A DNA stretch of 64,000 nt from Drosophila persimilis (lineage: Eukaryota > Arthropoda > Insecta > Diptera > Drosophilidae). Location of the stretch: assembly GCF_003286085.1 (NCBI RefSeq), contig NW_020825326.1, positions 2,604,001 to 2,668,000 of the forward strand. Direction: 5' to 3'. Shown one piece after another: positions 54,620 through 64,000 of the stretch; positions within the stretch are counted from its first letter, which is position 1, and each line of letters opens with the position of its first letter. Below the pieces are notes generated by a model. That model was not told where the DNA came from. It ran no database searches and saw only the letters and a list, made by a program, of their open reading frames with translations. The position numbers were made by a program, and so were the translations under genes.

Positions 54620-56104
54620 TAATGTTTAAACATTCTGCAAGGGGCCGAAAGTGGCATTGTATTGACGATAATATGTTCATGTTTGAACACTGAGTAATCA
54701 TATCCTTCACTACCCCTTTCGCCATAACAATCAAATACGAAAGGTCGACTTCTGACGAAAAATCTTCTATCTCTTTTATCGTCATTATCTGCTCGAATGC
54801 TTCTTTTAACTCTGCTACGCGATTCGCCGGTCAAACATTGATAGAGCTCTTAATATCACTATAATGAGCAATACTGGTTTGAACGCTATCCTCTATCTCG
54901 GATCTCTTTTCGTTTTCCCTCACCTCTTCTACCTTATGAAAAACTACTCCATTTTTCCCAAGAGTAACGCTTACTCCCTCTAATACGTCACTACCGATTA
55001 CCGCGCTGTACAAAGTGTCTCTATCTTTGACCACATGAAAACACATCTCAATCGGAATGCCATCTAGCTCAGTATCAACAAACAAAAATCCGAGGGTACT
55101 AATTCTTTTCCCTCCGATTCCAACTAATTCTTTCACTTGCGCCCTTAATGGAACCGGGTACGCTCTCACTTATAGTGCATATGTCACTACCGGAATCAAA
55201 AAGCGATGATATCACTTCATTACCGAACCGAATATCCTTAAAAACCCGATTATACCTTCTCTGGACTAGCTGTTGTGGATTTGATGCCTCCTTTATATCT
55301 TTCTTTTGGACTTCACATTGATTTGCTTTATGTCCCCACTGTTCGCATTTGAAACATTTTATACCCTTCTCCACACAATCTTTAGCCAGATGATTTTTTC
55401 CTCCACACTTGAAACATCTAGGTTCAACAGCCCTGATATTCTGTTCCTTCTTCTCGAACTTCGTCTTTGATCTTGACTCCAGATTCGACGATGTTTTCTC
55501 GTATATTTTAATTTTGTCTCTTAACTCTTTAAAATCCTAGGCCTGATATAACACGCTCTTGTTCTGATTTGTATCAGGTATACCTTCTATTATGTATTCT
55601 ATGACGCTATCTTCATCTAAATTACTCTTTTTGGCTAGACTCTTCATTTGATAAAATTATTCTACCAAATTTTCATTCGGCTTCTTCTTCCTATTCTCGA
55701 GTTGCTTGTGTACTTGCTTAGCCGACAATTTCTCTGTAAACTCCTCCTCTAAAGCTTCTTTAAGTGTATCCCAATTGGCAAGACCATCTTGACTGTTTAC
55801 AAACAACTTCGCAGCACCTTTTAGCAATTGCCTACCGTATACGAACTTTTGCAACGCGTTCCACTGTACTGTCTCTGCTATGCTGTCAAAATCTGTAAGC
55901 CAATCGTTAATATCTTTATGCTGGCTGCCATCAAACTCAACTAAACCTCCTCAACTGAACCTCCTCTTCATTAACCTCCGACTCAAAATATGATATTAGT
56001 TTCTTTTGTAACTCTGCTTTGTTCCCGTTAGTTTTCAACTTCAATTCTTTTAACCTTTCTTTTAGCTCGAGTACGGTGAGTTGTGTGATCTCGTTGTGCA
56101 ACAT
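54620..56104 (-). pseudogene. Gag-protease with SAP-like N-terminus, broken
   Basis: The start is ATG at 56102-56104. The first 35 residues (LTVLELKERLK, then NGNKAELQKKL) fit the SAP DNA-binding helix-turn-helix pattern. After a frame break near 55940 comes a capsid-like region (YGRQLLKGAAKLFV, WDTLKEALEEEF; 55657-55854). A zinc knuckle CFKCEQWGHKANQC (55350) and the protease motif SLFDSGSDICTIS (55190) follow, and then a continuation in another frame (54831-55169). The sequence SRSRVK near 54815 resembles the protease-RT linker. Several stops and shifts make it inactive. Confidence 0.65.
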
Positions 56105-57281
56105 TAGTATTGTAATTAATATGATATAAACATAAAATAATGTTTAAGGATTTTGATTAATGTTTACAAATAATATGTTTTATCTCACTCTTTAACATTT
56201 TTATACTTTATCTCTGTTACTCTTACTCTGCTGTCTCTCCTTGACATCTTTCGCTATTACGCTAATTATTTCTTACGTCGTTTCTTTGCTCTGCACCCAT
56301 CCACGCGTCTGATGGATAACGCCGTCGTCTGTGGATGTGGCTGCCGCACTCGGGACCTTGATTTTCTTCTTTTCCTCTGCTCTCGATCGTCTCGTCACGC
56401 TATGTACCCATCTGCTGGTTGATGCCGTCGTCGTTGTGTGTGAAGCCCTCTCTCTGGATTCTGGTGTGCTCTGCTCTTTCTGCACCCATACACACATCTG
56501 ATGAATACATATTGTCGTCGCCTGTGTATGTGAATGCCGCTCTCTGGATTCTGTTTTTGTTGTTACTCCTTGCTTCTCTGTATCTCTCTCAAACAGTTCG
56601 ACATCGAAGTTTTCAACTCTCTTTTATGCACTCTCTGTGTGCCTCTTTTCAATCTATTCCACTGCCTCTCTCACAGTTTCAAATCATAGTTTTTCTCGTC
56701 TCTTGTGCACTATTTATGTGCTTCTTCTCGAATTTTCGTTGTCCTCTGTGGTTTTACCGTCGCTCAGACATGCCTGAACTTAACGGATAATGCCGTAACT
56801 GCTCTTCTGCTTGCCTTTATTGTCATACTCTGTCTCCCTTGCTCTCGTGAAACATAGCCATTTCTGTGTATGTGCTGCTCAATGTGCTGTCTCGTTCTCT
56901 CCTTTGCAGAAATTTCTAGACGTTCGACATTCTGCTTCTCCTGGGTGTTTTATGTTTTGTGGCAAAAATGTATAGACAATTTAATGATTGATGTACACTA
57001 TTGCTTATTTTTTTTTATTGGATGAGCCCCTATTAATGGGGGGTCTTATACATGTGCGCGTATAATCCTCCCGGTTGCATCGAATTTGAGTCTACTTTCT
57101 CGCAATAATTGTTGTCGACGGATTCATTAAGAAATCATAACTTTATTTCGTTCATTGGTCTTATATTTAATTTACACAGTATTTTTCTCTTCTCTCGCTT
57201 TCATTTAAGCCGCGCACACAGAACACAACCTCTCTCTCTCGTAGCTCAAACTCCTCTTCTTCGATTACTCGATCCTCGTTT
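56105..57281. other. Noncoding leader region with degenerate repeats
   Basis: It is pyrimidine-rich on the plus strand (ctctct, tctctg). Three imperfect repeats begin near 56290, 56404 and 56479, each with cacccat or tacccat, then ctgatg or gttgatg, then gtcgtc and a tgtgaatg-like end. No gene is recognised. Confidence 0.4.
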
Positions 57282-57494
57282 CTATTCGATTATTTCCTCT
57301 CTATATGTTAATGGTACTCCCGTTACTGCCTTTCGTACACTACTATGTATACACATAACTTTCTTTCTTATACTTTTATGCTCCTCTGGGCTGTCCGCTA
57401 CTAAATTTAATTCATTAAGAACAGATTCCACAAATTCGTTTGAGGTGCTTGAATTTCTAAATATCTCGAACAGCTTGGTATTTTTCATAGCCAT
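57282..57494 (-). CDS. Small unidentified reading frame (70 codons)
   Basis: ATG at 57494, stop at 57282. It encodes a charged, probably helical peptide (MAMKNTKLFEIFRNSS, NEFVESVLNELNLV). The start has a plausible AAA-rich context and the composition looks like coding sequence, such as the N-terminus of an element protein. No match is recognised. It could also be chance. Confidence 0.3.
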   Translation of the reverse strand: MAMKNTKLFEIFRNSSTSNEFVESVLNELNLVADSPEEHKSIRKKVMCIHSSVRKAVTGVPLTYREEIIE

Positions 57495-57591
57495 TTTAAC
57501 GAAATTAAATTCTTAGATTATATATAAAAATTATATTCACTTATGTTTGCTTATAAGCATCTGAATCATTTAAATGTCAAAATAAGACTAT

Positions 57592-57940
57592 TGAATAAAT
57601 CAAATGAATCTGTTGATGTAGATTCACTTGATTCTGGTGATTGTCAATATGACAATCGTATGCTGAAAATGTAAATTTGTATGCTACCGGTTCATGTACC
57701 AGTAACAAATGGTCGCCGCAATCGGTACTTGAACAAATTGGGCTTCGGAGATGTGAATACGTCAGAGTTTTCTTTCGTACTGATTTTATTTTGTAAAATT
57801 CGAGGTTTATATACAAGTTCTATGAGTATAATGTGGTCCCCATGGTGAATGTGTTCATGTCTTCCCAATAGGGCTTTAAATTGTAGTAGACAATGATGGT
57901 GCAGTCAGTTGTCGCAAGTTGGCTGGTTCCTGCTCATTCA
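57592..57940 (-). repeat. BEL-C 3' LTR (349 bp)
   Basis: Ends TGAAT...ATTCA. It matches BEL-A 43543-43890 throughout. It matches the right LTR (63630 onward) only up to about 63869. No clear polypurine tract is seen beside it. Confidence 0.82.
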
Positions 57941-58310
57941 AAGTAAATACCCGGTTTTGATCCAAACTGGGTTATGTTGATTGACTGTGCTATTGCTTAC
58001 GGTAACAGCAATAACATTACAAGCATTGTCATGGTTAACGACAATTAATTCGGCTGTGTCCTTTTCCTAGGCTGTCTGTCCTCGGATGATTCTTCGTTTT
58101 CTGATGGATCATCTATCGGATGTTTATGTGTGGGTTATTCTTCGTTGAATAGTGGAGCTACATGTTGGATCTCTCGTTTGAAAATCGTACAAAATTGTCC
58201 TTGCCATGAAACAATCGAATGATTCTTCCTAGTGGCCATTGTAATACTGGTGTATTGTCTTCCTTTAGTATTACTAATGTTCCTTCTTTAATGTTAGCCG
58301 ATGACTTCCT

Positions 58311-61300
58311 TCACTTTTGACGCTGTTGCAATTGCTGAAGATATTCATTAGACCATTGTGTCCAGAATGAGTGCTTCAACTTTGAAACTGCTTGCCATCG
58401 ATTTCCTAGCGTCTTTGGCTGCTGGGATGGCTCACTGTCAGCTTGTGCGGTTAACGGCTCTCCTATCAGGAAATGCCCTGGCGTTAGTACTGTTACGTCG
58501 TTTGGGTTGTCAGATATTGGTGTTAATGGTCGAGAGTTTAGTATGGCCTCTATTTCGACTATAACCGTTTCTAACTCCTCATACGTTAAATTTGCCGTTG
58601 TCACATTTTTTAATAAGAGATGTTTGGCAGATTTTACTGCAGCTTCCCATAAACCGCCGAAGTGTGGTGCGCGAGGAGGTATAAATTTAAATTTAACCCC
58701 TTTGTTGTTGCACTCTTTTACAATGTGTTCCTTTGTCTTTTCCGAGAATATGGCTTCTTCTAACTCTTGAAGTTTGTTCCTGGGTCCTACGAAATTCGTA
58801 ACATTATCGCAATGGAGCACTTGACATTTTCCTCGACGAGAAATGAACCGCCGAAGTGCCGCTAAAAATGCTTCTGTGGTGAGATCACTGACAAGCTCTA
58901 GAAGTACTGCTTTAGTCGCGAAACAACAAAATATACCTATGTACGCTGTACTAGGCTTCTTTCCTAGAATTTTATGGTGGATTTTGAATGGTCCACAGTA
59001 GTCAACACCAGAATTGAGGAATGGCCGTGCTTGGGTGACTCGAAGAGGTGGCAGATTTCCCATTACTTGTTCTAGTAGTTTGGGCTTGGCTCTAGTGCAT
59101 TTCACGCAGTTCTGCACAATACTTCTGGCCATGTTTTTTCCTTTGAGTATCCAGTACTGTTGTCGTGATGCTGTCAGCAATGCCTGGGGGCCGCAATGCA
59201 TGTTTTCCTTGTGTATCTTACCAAGGATCAACTTCACAATTGGATCGTTGTAGGGCAGGAGCATTGGGTGTTTGGCGTCAAATGAAATATTTGCCGCTTC
59301 CAGTCGACCACCTACTCGTAAGATTCCCTCCTGATCCATGAATGGTGTTAGAGAGTTAATCGAACTTCCCTTTTGTGTTTCCTTATGTTTTGTTAAGTGA
59401 CGTATGTCTTCTTTGAAGTCATTCTGTTGTATGTAACGAATGACAATTTTCTGAGCTTCTTTCACCTCATTGAATTGGACAGTCTTGCTTGTGTGGGATT
59501 TCCTTCCTCGAAAACGCATCATGTACGCTACTATTCTCAATAGCTTGTTGTATGAGTTGTTGTGCTTTATTTTGTAGATTAAGTCATCCTCCTGAGTGAT
59601 AGTCATAATTGATGCCTGACCAATCTTTTGGGGATTTGTACTCATCAATTCCTCTTTTGTAGCCACAAATGATGGTGACCATGTAGATGTTGGGCCGTGT
59701 AAAAATAGTGGTCCATAAAACCACATGCTATGTTTTATGAACTTCGTCGCCGTCATTCCTCTGGAGAGTACATCTGCTGCATTATTTTCGGATGAAACAT
59801 GCCTCCACTGTCTTTGCATCGTCAATTCTTGAATCGTAGCTATTCTTGTAGCTACGAATTTGTCTCGGATGGATGACGAGCAGTTAATCCATGACAATAG
59901 GATCCTTGAATCAGACCAAAAGAAGGTTGATGCATCTTCCATTGATAACTCTTCCTTTAGTTTTGCTGTCAATTGAGCACCTAACACCGCCGCTTTTAGT
60001 TCCAAACGGGGTAATGTTAATGCATTGATGGGCGCTAAATGTGATTTGGCACATAGCAATTGAATCGTTGTCCGCTTATCCTTATGTATTGCTCGGATAT
60101 ATACTTCAGCTCCAAATGCTTTCTCCGATGCGTCAACAAAGGTATGTATCTCTGACGATATCGGAATTTGTCCCTGGAATATATGACGTGGTACCTGTAT
60201 GGAGTTTAATAATTTTAACTCCTCCCTGTACCTTTTCCATTCCTCCTGGAGATGAACTGGAAGCGCTTCTTTGTAGTCAAAACCTTCCTTTGTGAGATGC
60301 TGCATAAAGATTTTTTCTTTCATAACAACAGGTGAAAACAATCCAAGCGGATCGAAGATCCTAAAAATTTCGGATACGACATCTCTTCTGGATATTGTTT
60401 CCTTAGTGGCAATCTCCGTTTTTCCACAGAAATGTTCGGATATAGGCATCCACGTTATTCCCAGGGTCTTCACGCTGCAGTCTTCATAAGTGGTATCCTC
60501 CAGTTGTACATTTGGAATCATGTCTTCCTTCGGAATGTTCTGTAGTATGTGCACGTTGTTTATGCACCATTTTCTCAGCTTAAATCCAGAATTTTGTAGG
60601 AGTTGGTTAAGTTCCTTCTGTTTCTGGAGGGCCTCTGGTATGGAATCTGCTCCTGTTAAGCAATCATCCACATAGAAATCCTTTTCTAGTGCATCAGCTC
60701 CAGCCGGGTATTCTCTCTTGGCTAAATATGGAGCTGCCTTAGTTCCATACAATTGTTTGATAGTACTGGTCCTCAGGATTGACCCAGATCTGACGATACA
60801 TTTTTTCGATGTCTGCCGTAAATACATATTTGTGCATCCGGAATCGAAGCAATATTGAAAATATCGAACTTTGCACAGTCGGACCTTTATGCATCAAATC
60901 GTTGAGTGATTTGCCGGACGACGTAACAGCAGAAGCATCAAAGACAACTCTCAATTTTGTTGTAGAGCTGTCAGGTTTCATCACACAGTGATGTGGAATA
61001 AAATAACGTGATCGTGCTATTTCCTTAGTGTGCATTTCCTTCATATGCCCAAGTGCCTCATATTCTTTCATGAATTGCACATAGCTTGCCTTGGTTTCCG
61101 GATCTCGTGACAGTCGTTTTTCCAGGCAAAAAAGTCGACGTGTAGCCAAATCACGGCTCTCCCCTAGGGAAGAAGCATCTTCCAAAAATGGGAGTCTGAC
61201 AATGAATTTCTTGTCACATGCCATTTGAATATTTTGAACAAAATATTGCTCACATCGCTTCTCTAGAGGAGATAAGCATGGTGTGTTGCTCGGGAATGAA

Positions 61301-63261
61301 TCCAATTCCCAAAACTTGGAGATTTGCTGATCCACCTTGTCCTCCTCAGTCAAAACTGCACACGTGCTTTGGCTCTTTGACTCCTGTCTTAACTTGCCAG
61401 CCACTATCCAGCCTAGTTTCGTTTCCTGTAGCCTGGGCAATCCTTTTCCAATTGATACATGCTTGTCTTGCATGATTTCGAAGTAATGTTCTGCTCCCAA
61501 CAGTATGTCTATTCTTCCAGTCTTGTCAAAGTTGGGATCCGCCAAAGTGATATTTTTCGGAAGCTTCCAACGAGACGTATCAATTGACTGTGCTGGTTGA
61601 TCTGCCACTATGTGTGTCAATACTATTGCTTCTAGTCTTGTATTAAACTTGTTATCTTGTGAAGTAAGCATAACATTGACTCTTGCTTTTGACGTTTGTG
61701 TTCGTCCGCCAATTCCATTTATTTGTAGTTCTGATTTTGTGACTTTCAGATCTAATATTTTCAATGCTCTTTCAGAAATCACATTGACTTGAGAGCCTGA
61801 ATCAAGTAGGGCTCTAAATTCACCCATTTGTCCATTGTTGCCTTTTATTGTAACAAGAGCAGTAGCTAGTAATACATAAGTGTTTTGACTACTATTTGCT
61901 GATGCTGCAGTTTTGGCTTCAGACTTGATTTCCAAATGTAGTAGAGTGTTGTGTCCTTTATTGCACTTAACACAATCTCTTCTTTGGCAATTCTTTGCAG
62001 TGTGATCGCGTTTGAAACATTTGACGCAAAGTTGGTTCTTTTGAACCCAATTTAACCTCTCTGCGACAGTTTTTTTTAAAAACTGCGTGCATTTGTAAAT
62101 AGCGTGATTTGGCTTTTCACAAAAATAGCAAACATACTGACTTTCAGTTCCTGCTGAGGCACATGTGATGGGTTTCTTTGTTTTTTCCCATCCAATGGCT
62201 TCCAAGGTAAGGAACCTTTGTTCGAGAAATTTCATTAATTCGCTCAAAGGCTGTAATTTCTTTGTACTTTGTATGGATTGTTCATACAAAGTGTGAGTCT
62301 GACGATCTAACTTTTTTGTCAAAACACATAGAAGAATCGGATCCCATCCAGCTGTCTCTATATTTATGTTATTGAGTGCTGATAATGTTTCCTTTACGTT
62401 ATCGTGCAAAGCCTTAATGGACTTTGCATCATTGGATGTGCTTGGTTGATCCAATAATTTTTGAATTAATGCGTTACTAAGCACTCTTTTGTTGCTGAAA
62501 CGCTCTTGAAGCATGTTCCATGCCGTTGTGTAATTATTTTCTGTTAGCGAAAGGTGGCGTATTTAATTTTCCGCTTCTCCCGTAACATTGGTTTTTAAAT
62601 ACCACATCTTCTGAATGACGGGTACCGATGCTTCATGAATCACTTGTTTAAAAATGTCATGAAATTGTTGCCATTTTAAGTAGTCACCATCAAATTTAGG
62701 GATAGCAACCTTAGGCAGGGGTAAGGCATTATGCATATGTGGAGCAGCGATAATTTGTTGAACAGCGTCTGCTTCAGTCATTGTTTGGACTGTTAATACT
62801 GCATCTTCAGCTGCAATGTAACTGTTAATGTTATATCCCATTTTCACAGGATCAATGCATTTTTTATAAATTTGAACGTGGATCGCTCTAATCTCATCCC
62901 AATATTTGATTATTATTGGTTTGAAGTCCTTTGATCCTGTATCTATATCCATTTCTAGTGCAGCTAACTGCTTTGTAAATTCGTCTTTATATCTGACGAC
63001 CAACTCTTTTGTGTGTATGAAATATTCGTTAGAGAAATAACTGTGCTCAATTTTTGAGTTTTGAGTTATTTTTTTGATGTTACATTCCTCCTTTGAAAAT
63101 GCGTCCCAGAGCTTTGATAGGTTCTCAATGCGGGATTTAAAATATTCTGGTTTCTGCTTCCTTTCAGCAGAATCCTTTTTATAATTTCGTACCAGGCTCT
63201 GAATCTCTTCGCCTGTGGCAAGCTGCCTGTCTAGCATAACATTAATGCTTGATGATGCCAT
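58311..63261 (-). pseudogene. BEL-C Gag-Pol polyprotein, two visible breaks
   Basis: One long polyprotein with Gag, protease, RT, RNase H and integrase in the BEL order. Gag starts at 63261 (MASSSINVMLDRQLATGEEI). A TAA at 62563-62565 interrupts it, and the same frame continues through FAWN-like Gag sequence, knuckles CYFCEKPNHAIYKC, CVKCFKRDHTAKNC and CVKCNKGH (61950-62130), protease ALLDSGSQVNVIS (61800) and RT (FDASAVTSSGKSLNDL, TADIEKMYRQI). A small deletion near 60740-60750 shifts the frame, which then runs 838 codons: DFYVDDCLTGADS (60690, catalytic YVDD), RNase H (VDASEKAFGAEVYI, FFWSDSRILLSWI) and integrase (GVDYCGPF, HCDNVTNFVG, GGLWEAAVKSAK). All catalytic residues I can check are kept. 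Confidence 0.88.
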
Positions 63262-63606
63262 TTTATTTTATTTATTTTAATACTTTGACCCGATGGAGGT
63301 AATTTGTTTGTCACTATGACTGGTTGTGCCTCTACTCACAACCACGAAGATGGTCAAAGTATCTCAATAAATATTTATGACACTGGAATTCTTGTTTCCA
63401 ATTCAACCTTAGTCGCCAAGTTGACTGTGATGGTTGAGTTAGATCCAAATAACTCCAATTACGTTTTCCTTCACCGAAGGTTTGAAATCACAACTCTGAG
63501 TGTTGTATGTGTGTAAATTGGTCGCCAAGTTGACCAATTATGTAGGATTTTCCAACTAAATCCAAGTTCCAAATCGGGAACAACAATCCAGATGAACGGT
63601 TAAGTG
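63262..63606 (-). other. BEL-C leader
   Basis: Untranslated sequence between the primer site and Gag. It contains two similar phrases, gtcgccaagttgac at 63411 and 63521, and no supported gene. Confidence 0.55.
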
Positions 63607-63609
63607 TCC

Positions 63610-63627
63610 AAAAAGTCGGGGTCACCA
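63610..63627 (-). promoter_or_regulatory. BEL-C primer binding site (tRNA not assigned)
   Basis: On the element strand TGGTGACCCCGACTTTTT lies two bases from the LTR end. TGG and its position fit a primer site; I could not assign the tRNA. Confidence 0.6.
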
Positions 63628-63629
63628 AA

Positions 63630-64000
63630 TGAATAAATCAAATGAATCTGTTGATGTAGATTCACTTGATTCTGGTGATTGTCAATATGACAATCGTATG
63701 CTGAAAATGTAAATTTGTATGCTACCGGTTCATGTACCAGTAACAAATGGTCGCCGCAATCGGTACTTGAACAAATTGGGCTTCGGAGATGTGAATACGT
63801 CAGAGTTTTCTTTCGTACTGATTTTATTTGGTAAAAAGCAAGGTTTATATACAATTTCTATGAGTATAATTGTTTACTTAGGATATTAGGTATGTTTAAT
63901 TAGTTCTGAGTATAATATTGCTAGGGAAATATATATTAGGACTAAGCAATTATATTTAGGACTAAGCAATTACTACAAATCCAACAGTGGAATATTCCAA
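63630..64000 (-). repeat. BEL-C 5' LTR with an unrelated outer part
   Basis: It matches the 3' LTR from 63630 to about 63869, including the TATATAAACC-like box. From there to the window end the sequence is unrelated, with ggactaagcaatta repeated at about 63929 and 63958. The real LTR end may be missing, or another element starts here. Confidence 0.6.

Larger units (their letters stand above)
54595..57591 (-). mobile_element. Gypsy-superfamily fragment (mdg3/micropia-like?)
   Basis: Minus-strand Gag, protease and the start of the protease-RT linker, with a long noncoding stretch on the 5' side. It is interrupted on the left by BEL-B and on the right by BEL-C. I saw no RT and no LTR pair. The family name is a guess from the Gag and protease style. 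Confidence 0.5.
57592..64000 (-). mobile_element. BEL-C, nearly complete BEL/Pao retrotransposon
   Basis: Minus strand: 3' LTR (57592-57940), 3' UTR (57941-58310), gag-pol, leader, primer site and 5' LTR (from 63630, running out of the window). gag-pol has one stop and one deletion. It is the most complete BEL copy here. Confidence 0.85.

Noticed and set aside
1-64000. CRISPR array, tRNA genes or bacterial operons
   Set aside because: No short regularly spaced repeats with unique spacers, no cloverleaf, and all coding sequence is of eukaryotic transposons.

Overview
The window is a block of nested and duplicated transposable elements with no host gene that I can find. It looks like Drosophila heterochromatin. 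The grounds are a CR1-type non-LTR element whose ORF1 carries a PHD-like finger, a jockey-clade element with a TART-like extra C-terminal domain, a gypsy-type errantivirus with a tRNA-Lys-type primer site and a TGCA target duplication, a 297/17.6-type element flanked by ATAT, BEL/Pao elements, and decayed Polinton DNA polymerase. I cannot name the species or chromosome arm; pericentric, Y or telomere-proximal heterochromatin would all fit.

Region 1 (1-23645) is a tandem array. Its unit of about 7.26-7.31 kb holds one CR1 element (minus strand), a Polinton fragment with a broken protein-primed family B DNA polymerase (minus strand), and about 370 bp of unidentified sequence. There are three units in the window; the first is cut by the window edge. 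The array ends in a CR1 copy (19147-23645) with its whole 5' region. Diagnostic differences show that CR1-2 (11884-16189) is a recombinant: its left part is CR1-3-like and its right part CR1-1-like, with the switch inside 14906-14934. This is the product expected from unequal crossing-over between flanking CR1 copies.

Region 2 (23646-38158) is a plus-strand TART-like jockey-clade element with Gag (opa repeats, three zinc knuckles), a truncated endonuclease, RT and an X-like C-terminal region. It is broken by a stop and several frameshifts. A young gypsy-family element (24200-31913, minus strand, two 531-bp LTRs, gag, pol and env) sits in its 5' region. That element has one in-frame UAG in gag and a canonical U UUU UUA slip site between gag and pol. 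The TART-like element is followed by a fifth CR1 (38159-42556) and about 1 kb of unknown DNA.

Region 3 (43543-64000) is a nest of LTR elements, mainly on the minus strand. BEL-A (43543-48358) carries a 297-like solo LTR, a 330-bp unknown insert and a deletion of its RT patched with about 85 bp related to the array's unidentified module. A 3'-truncated 297/17.6-like element (48359-51855) lies in BEL-B (51856-54594). BEL-B in turn lies in a gypsy-superfamily gag-protease fragment (54595-57591) with a SAP-like N-terminus. BEL-C (57592-64000) is nearly complete, with two visible lesions in gag-pol. The elements do not cooperate in a pathway; the window records insertion, deletion and recombination. 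The most notable signal is the CR1/Polinton array and the crossover preserved inside it.
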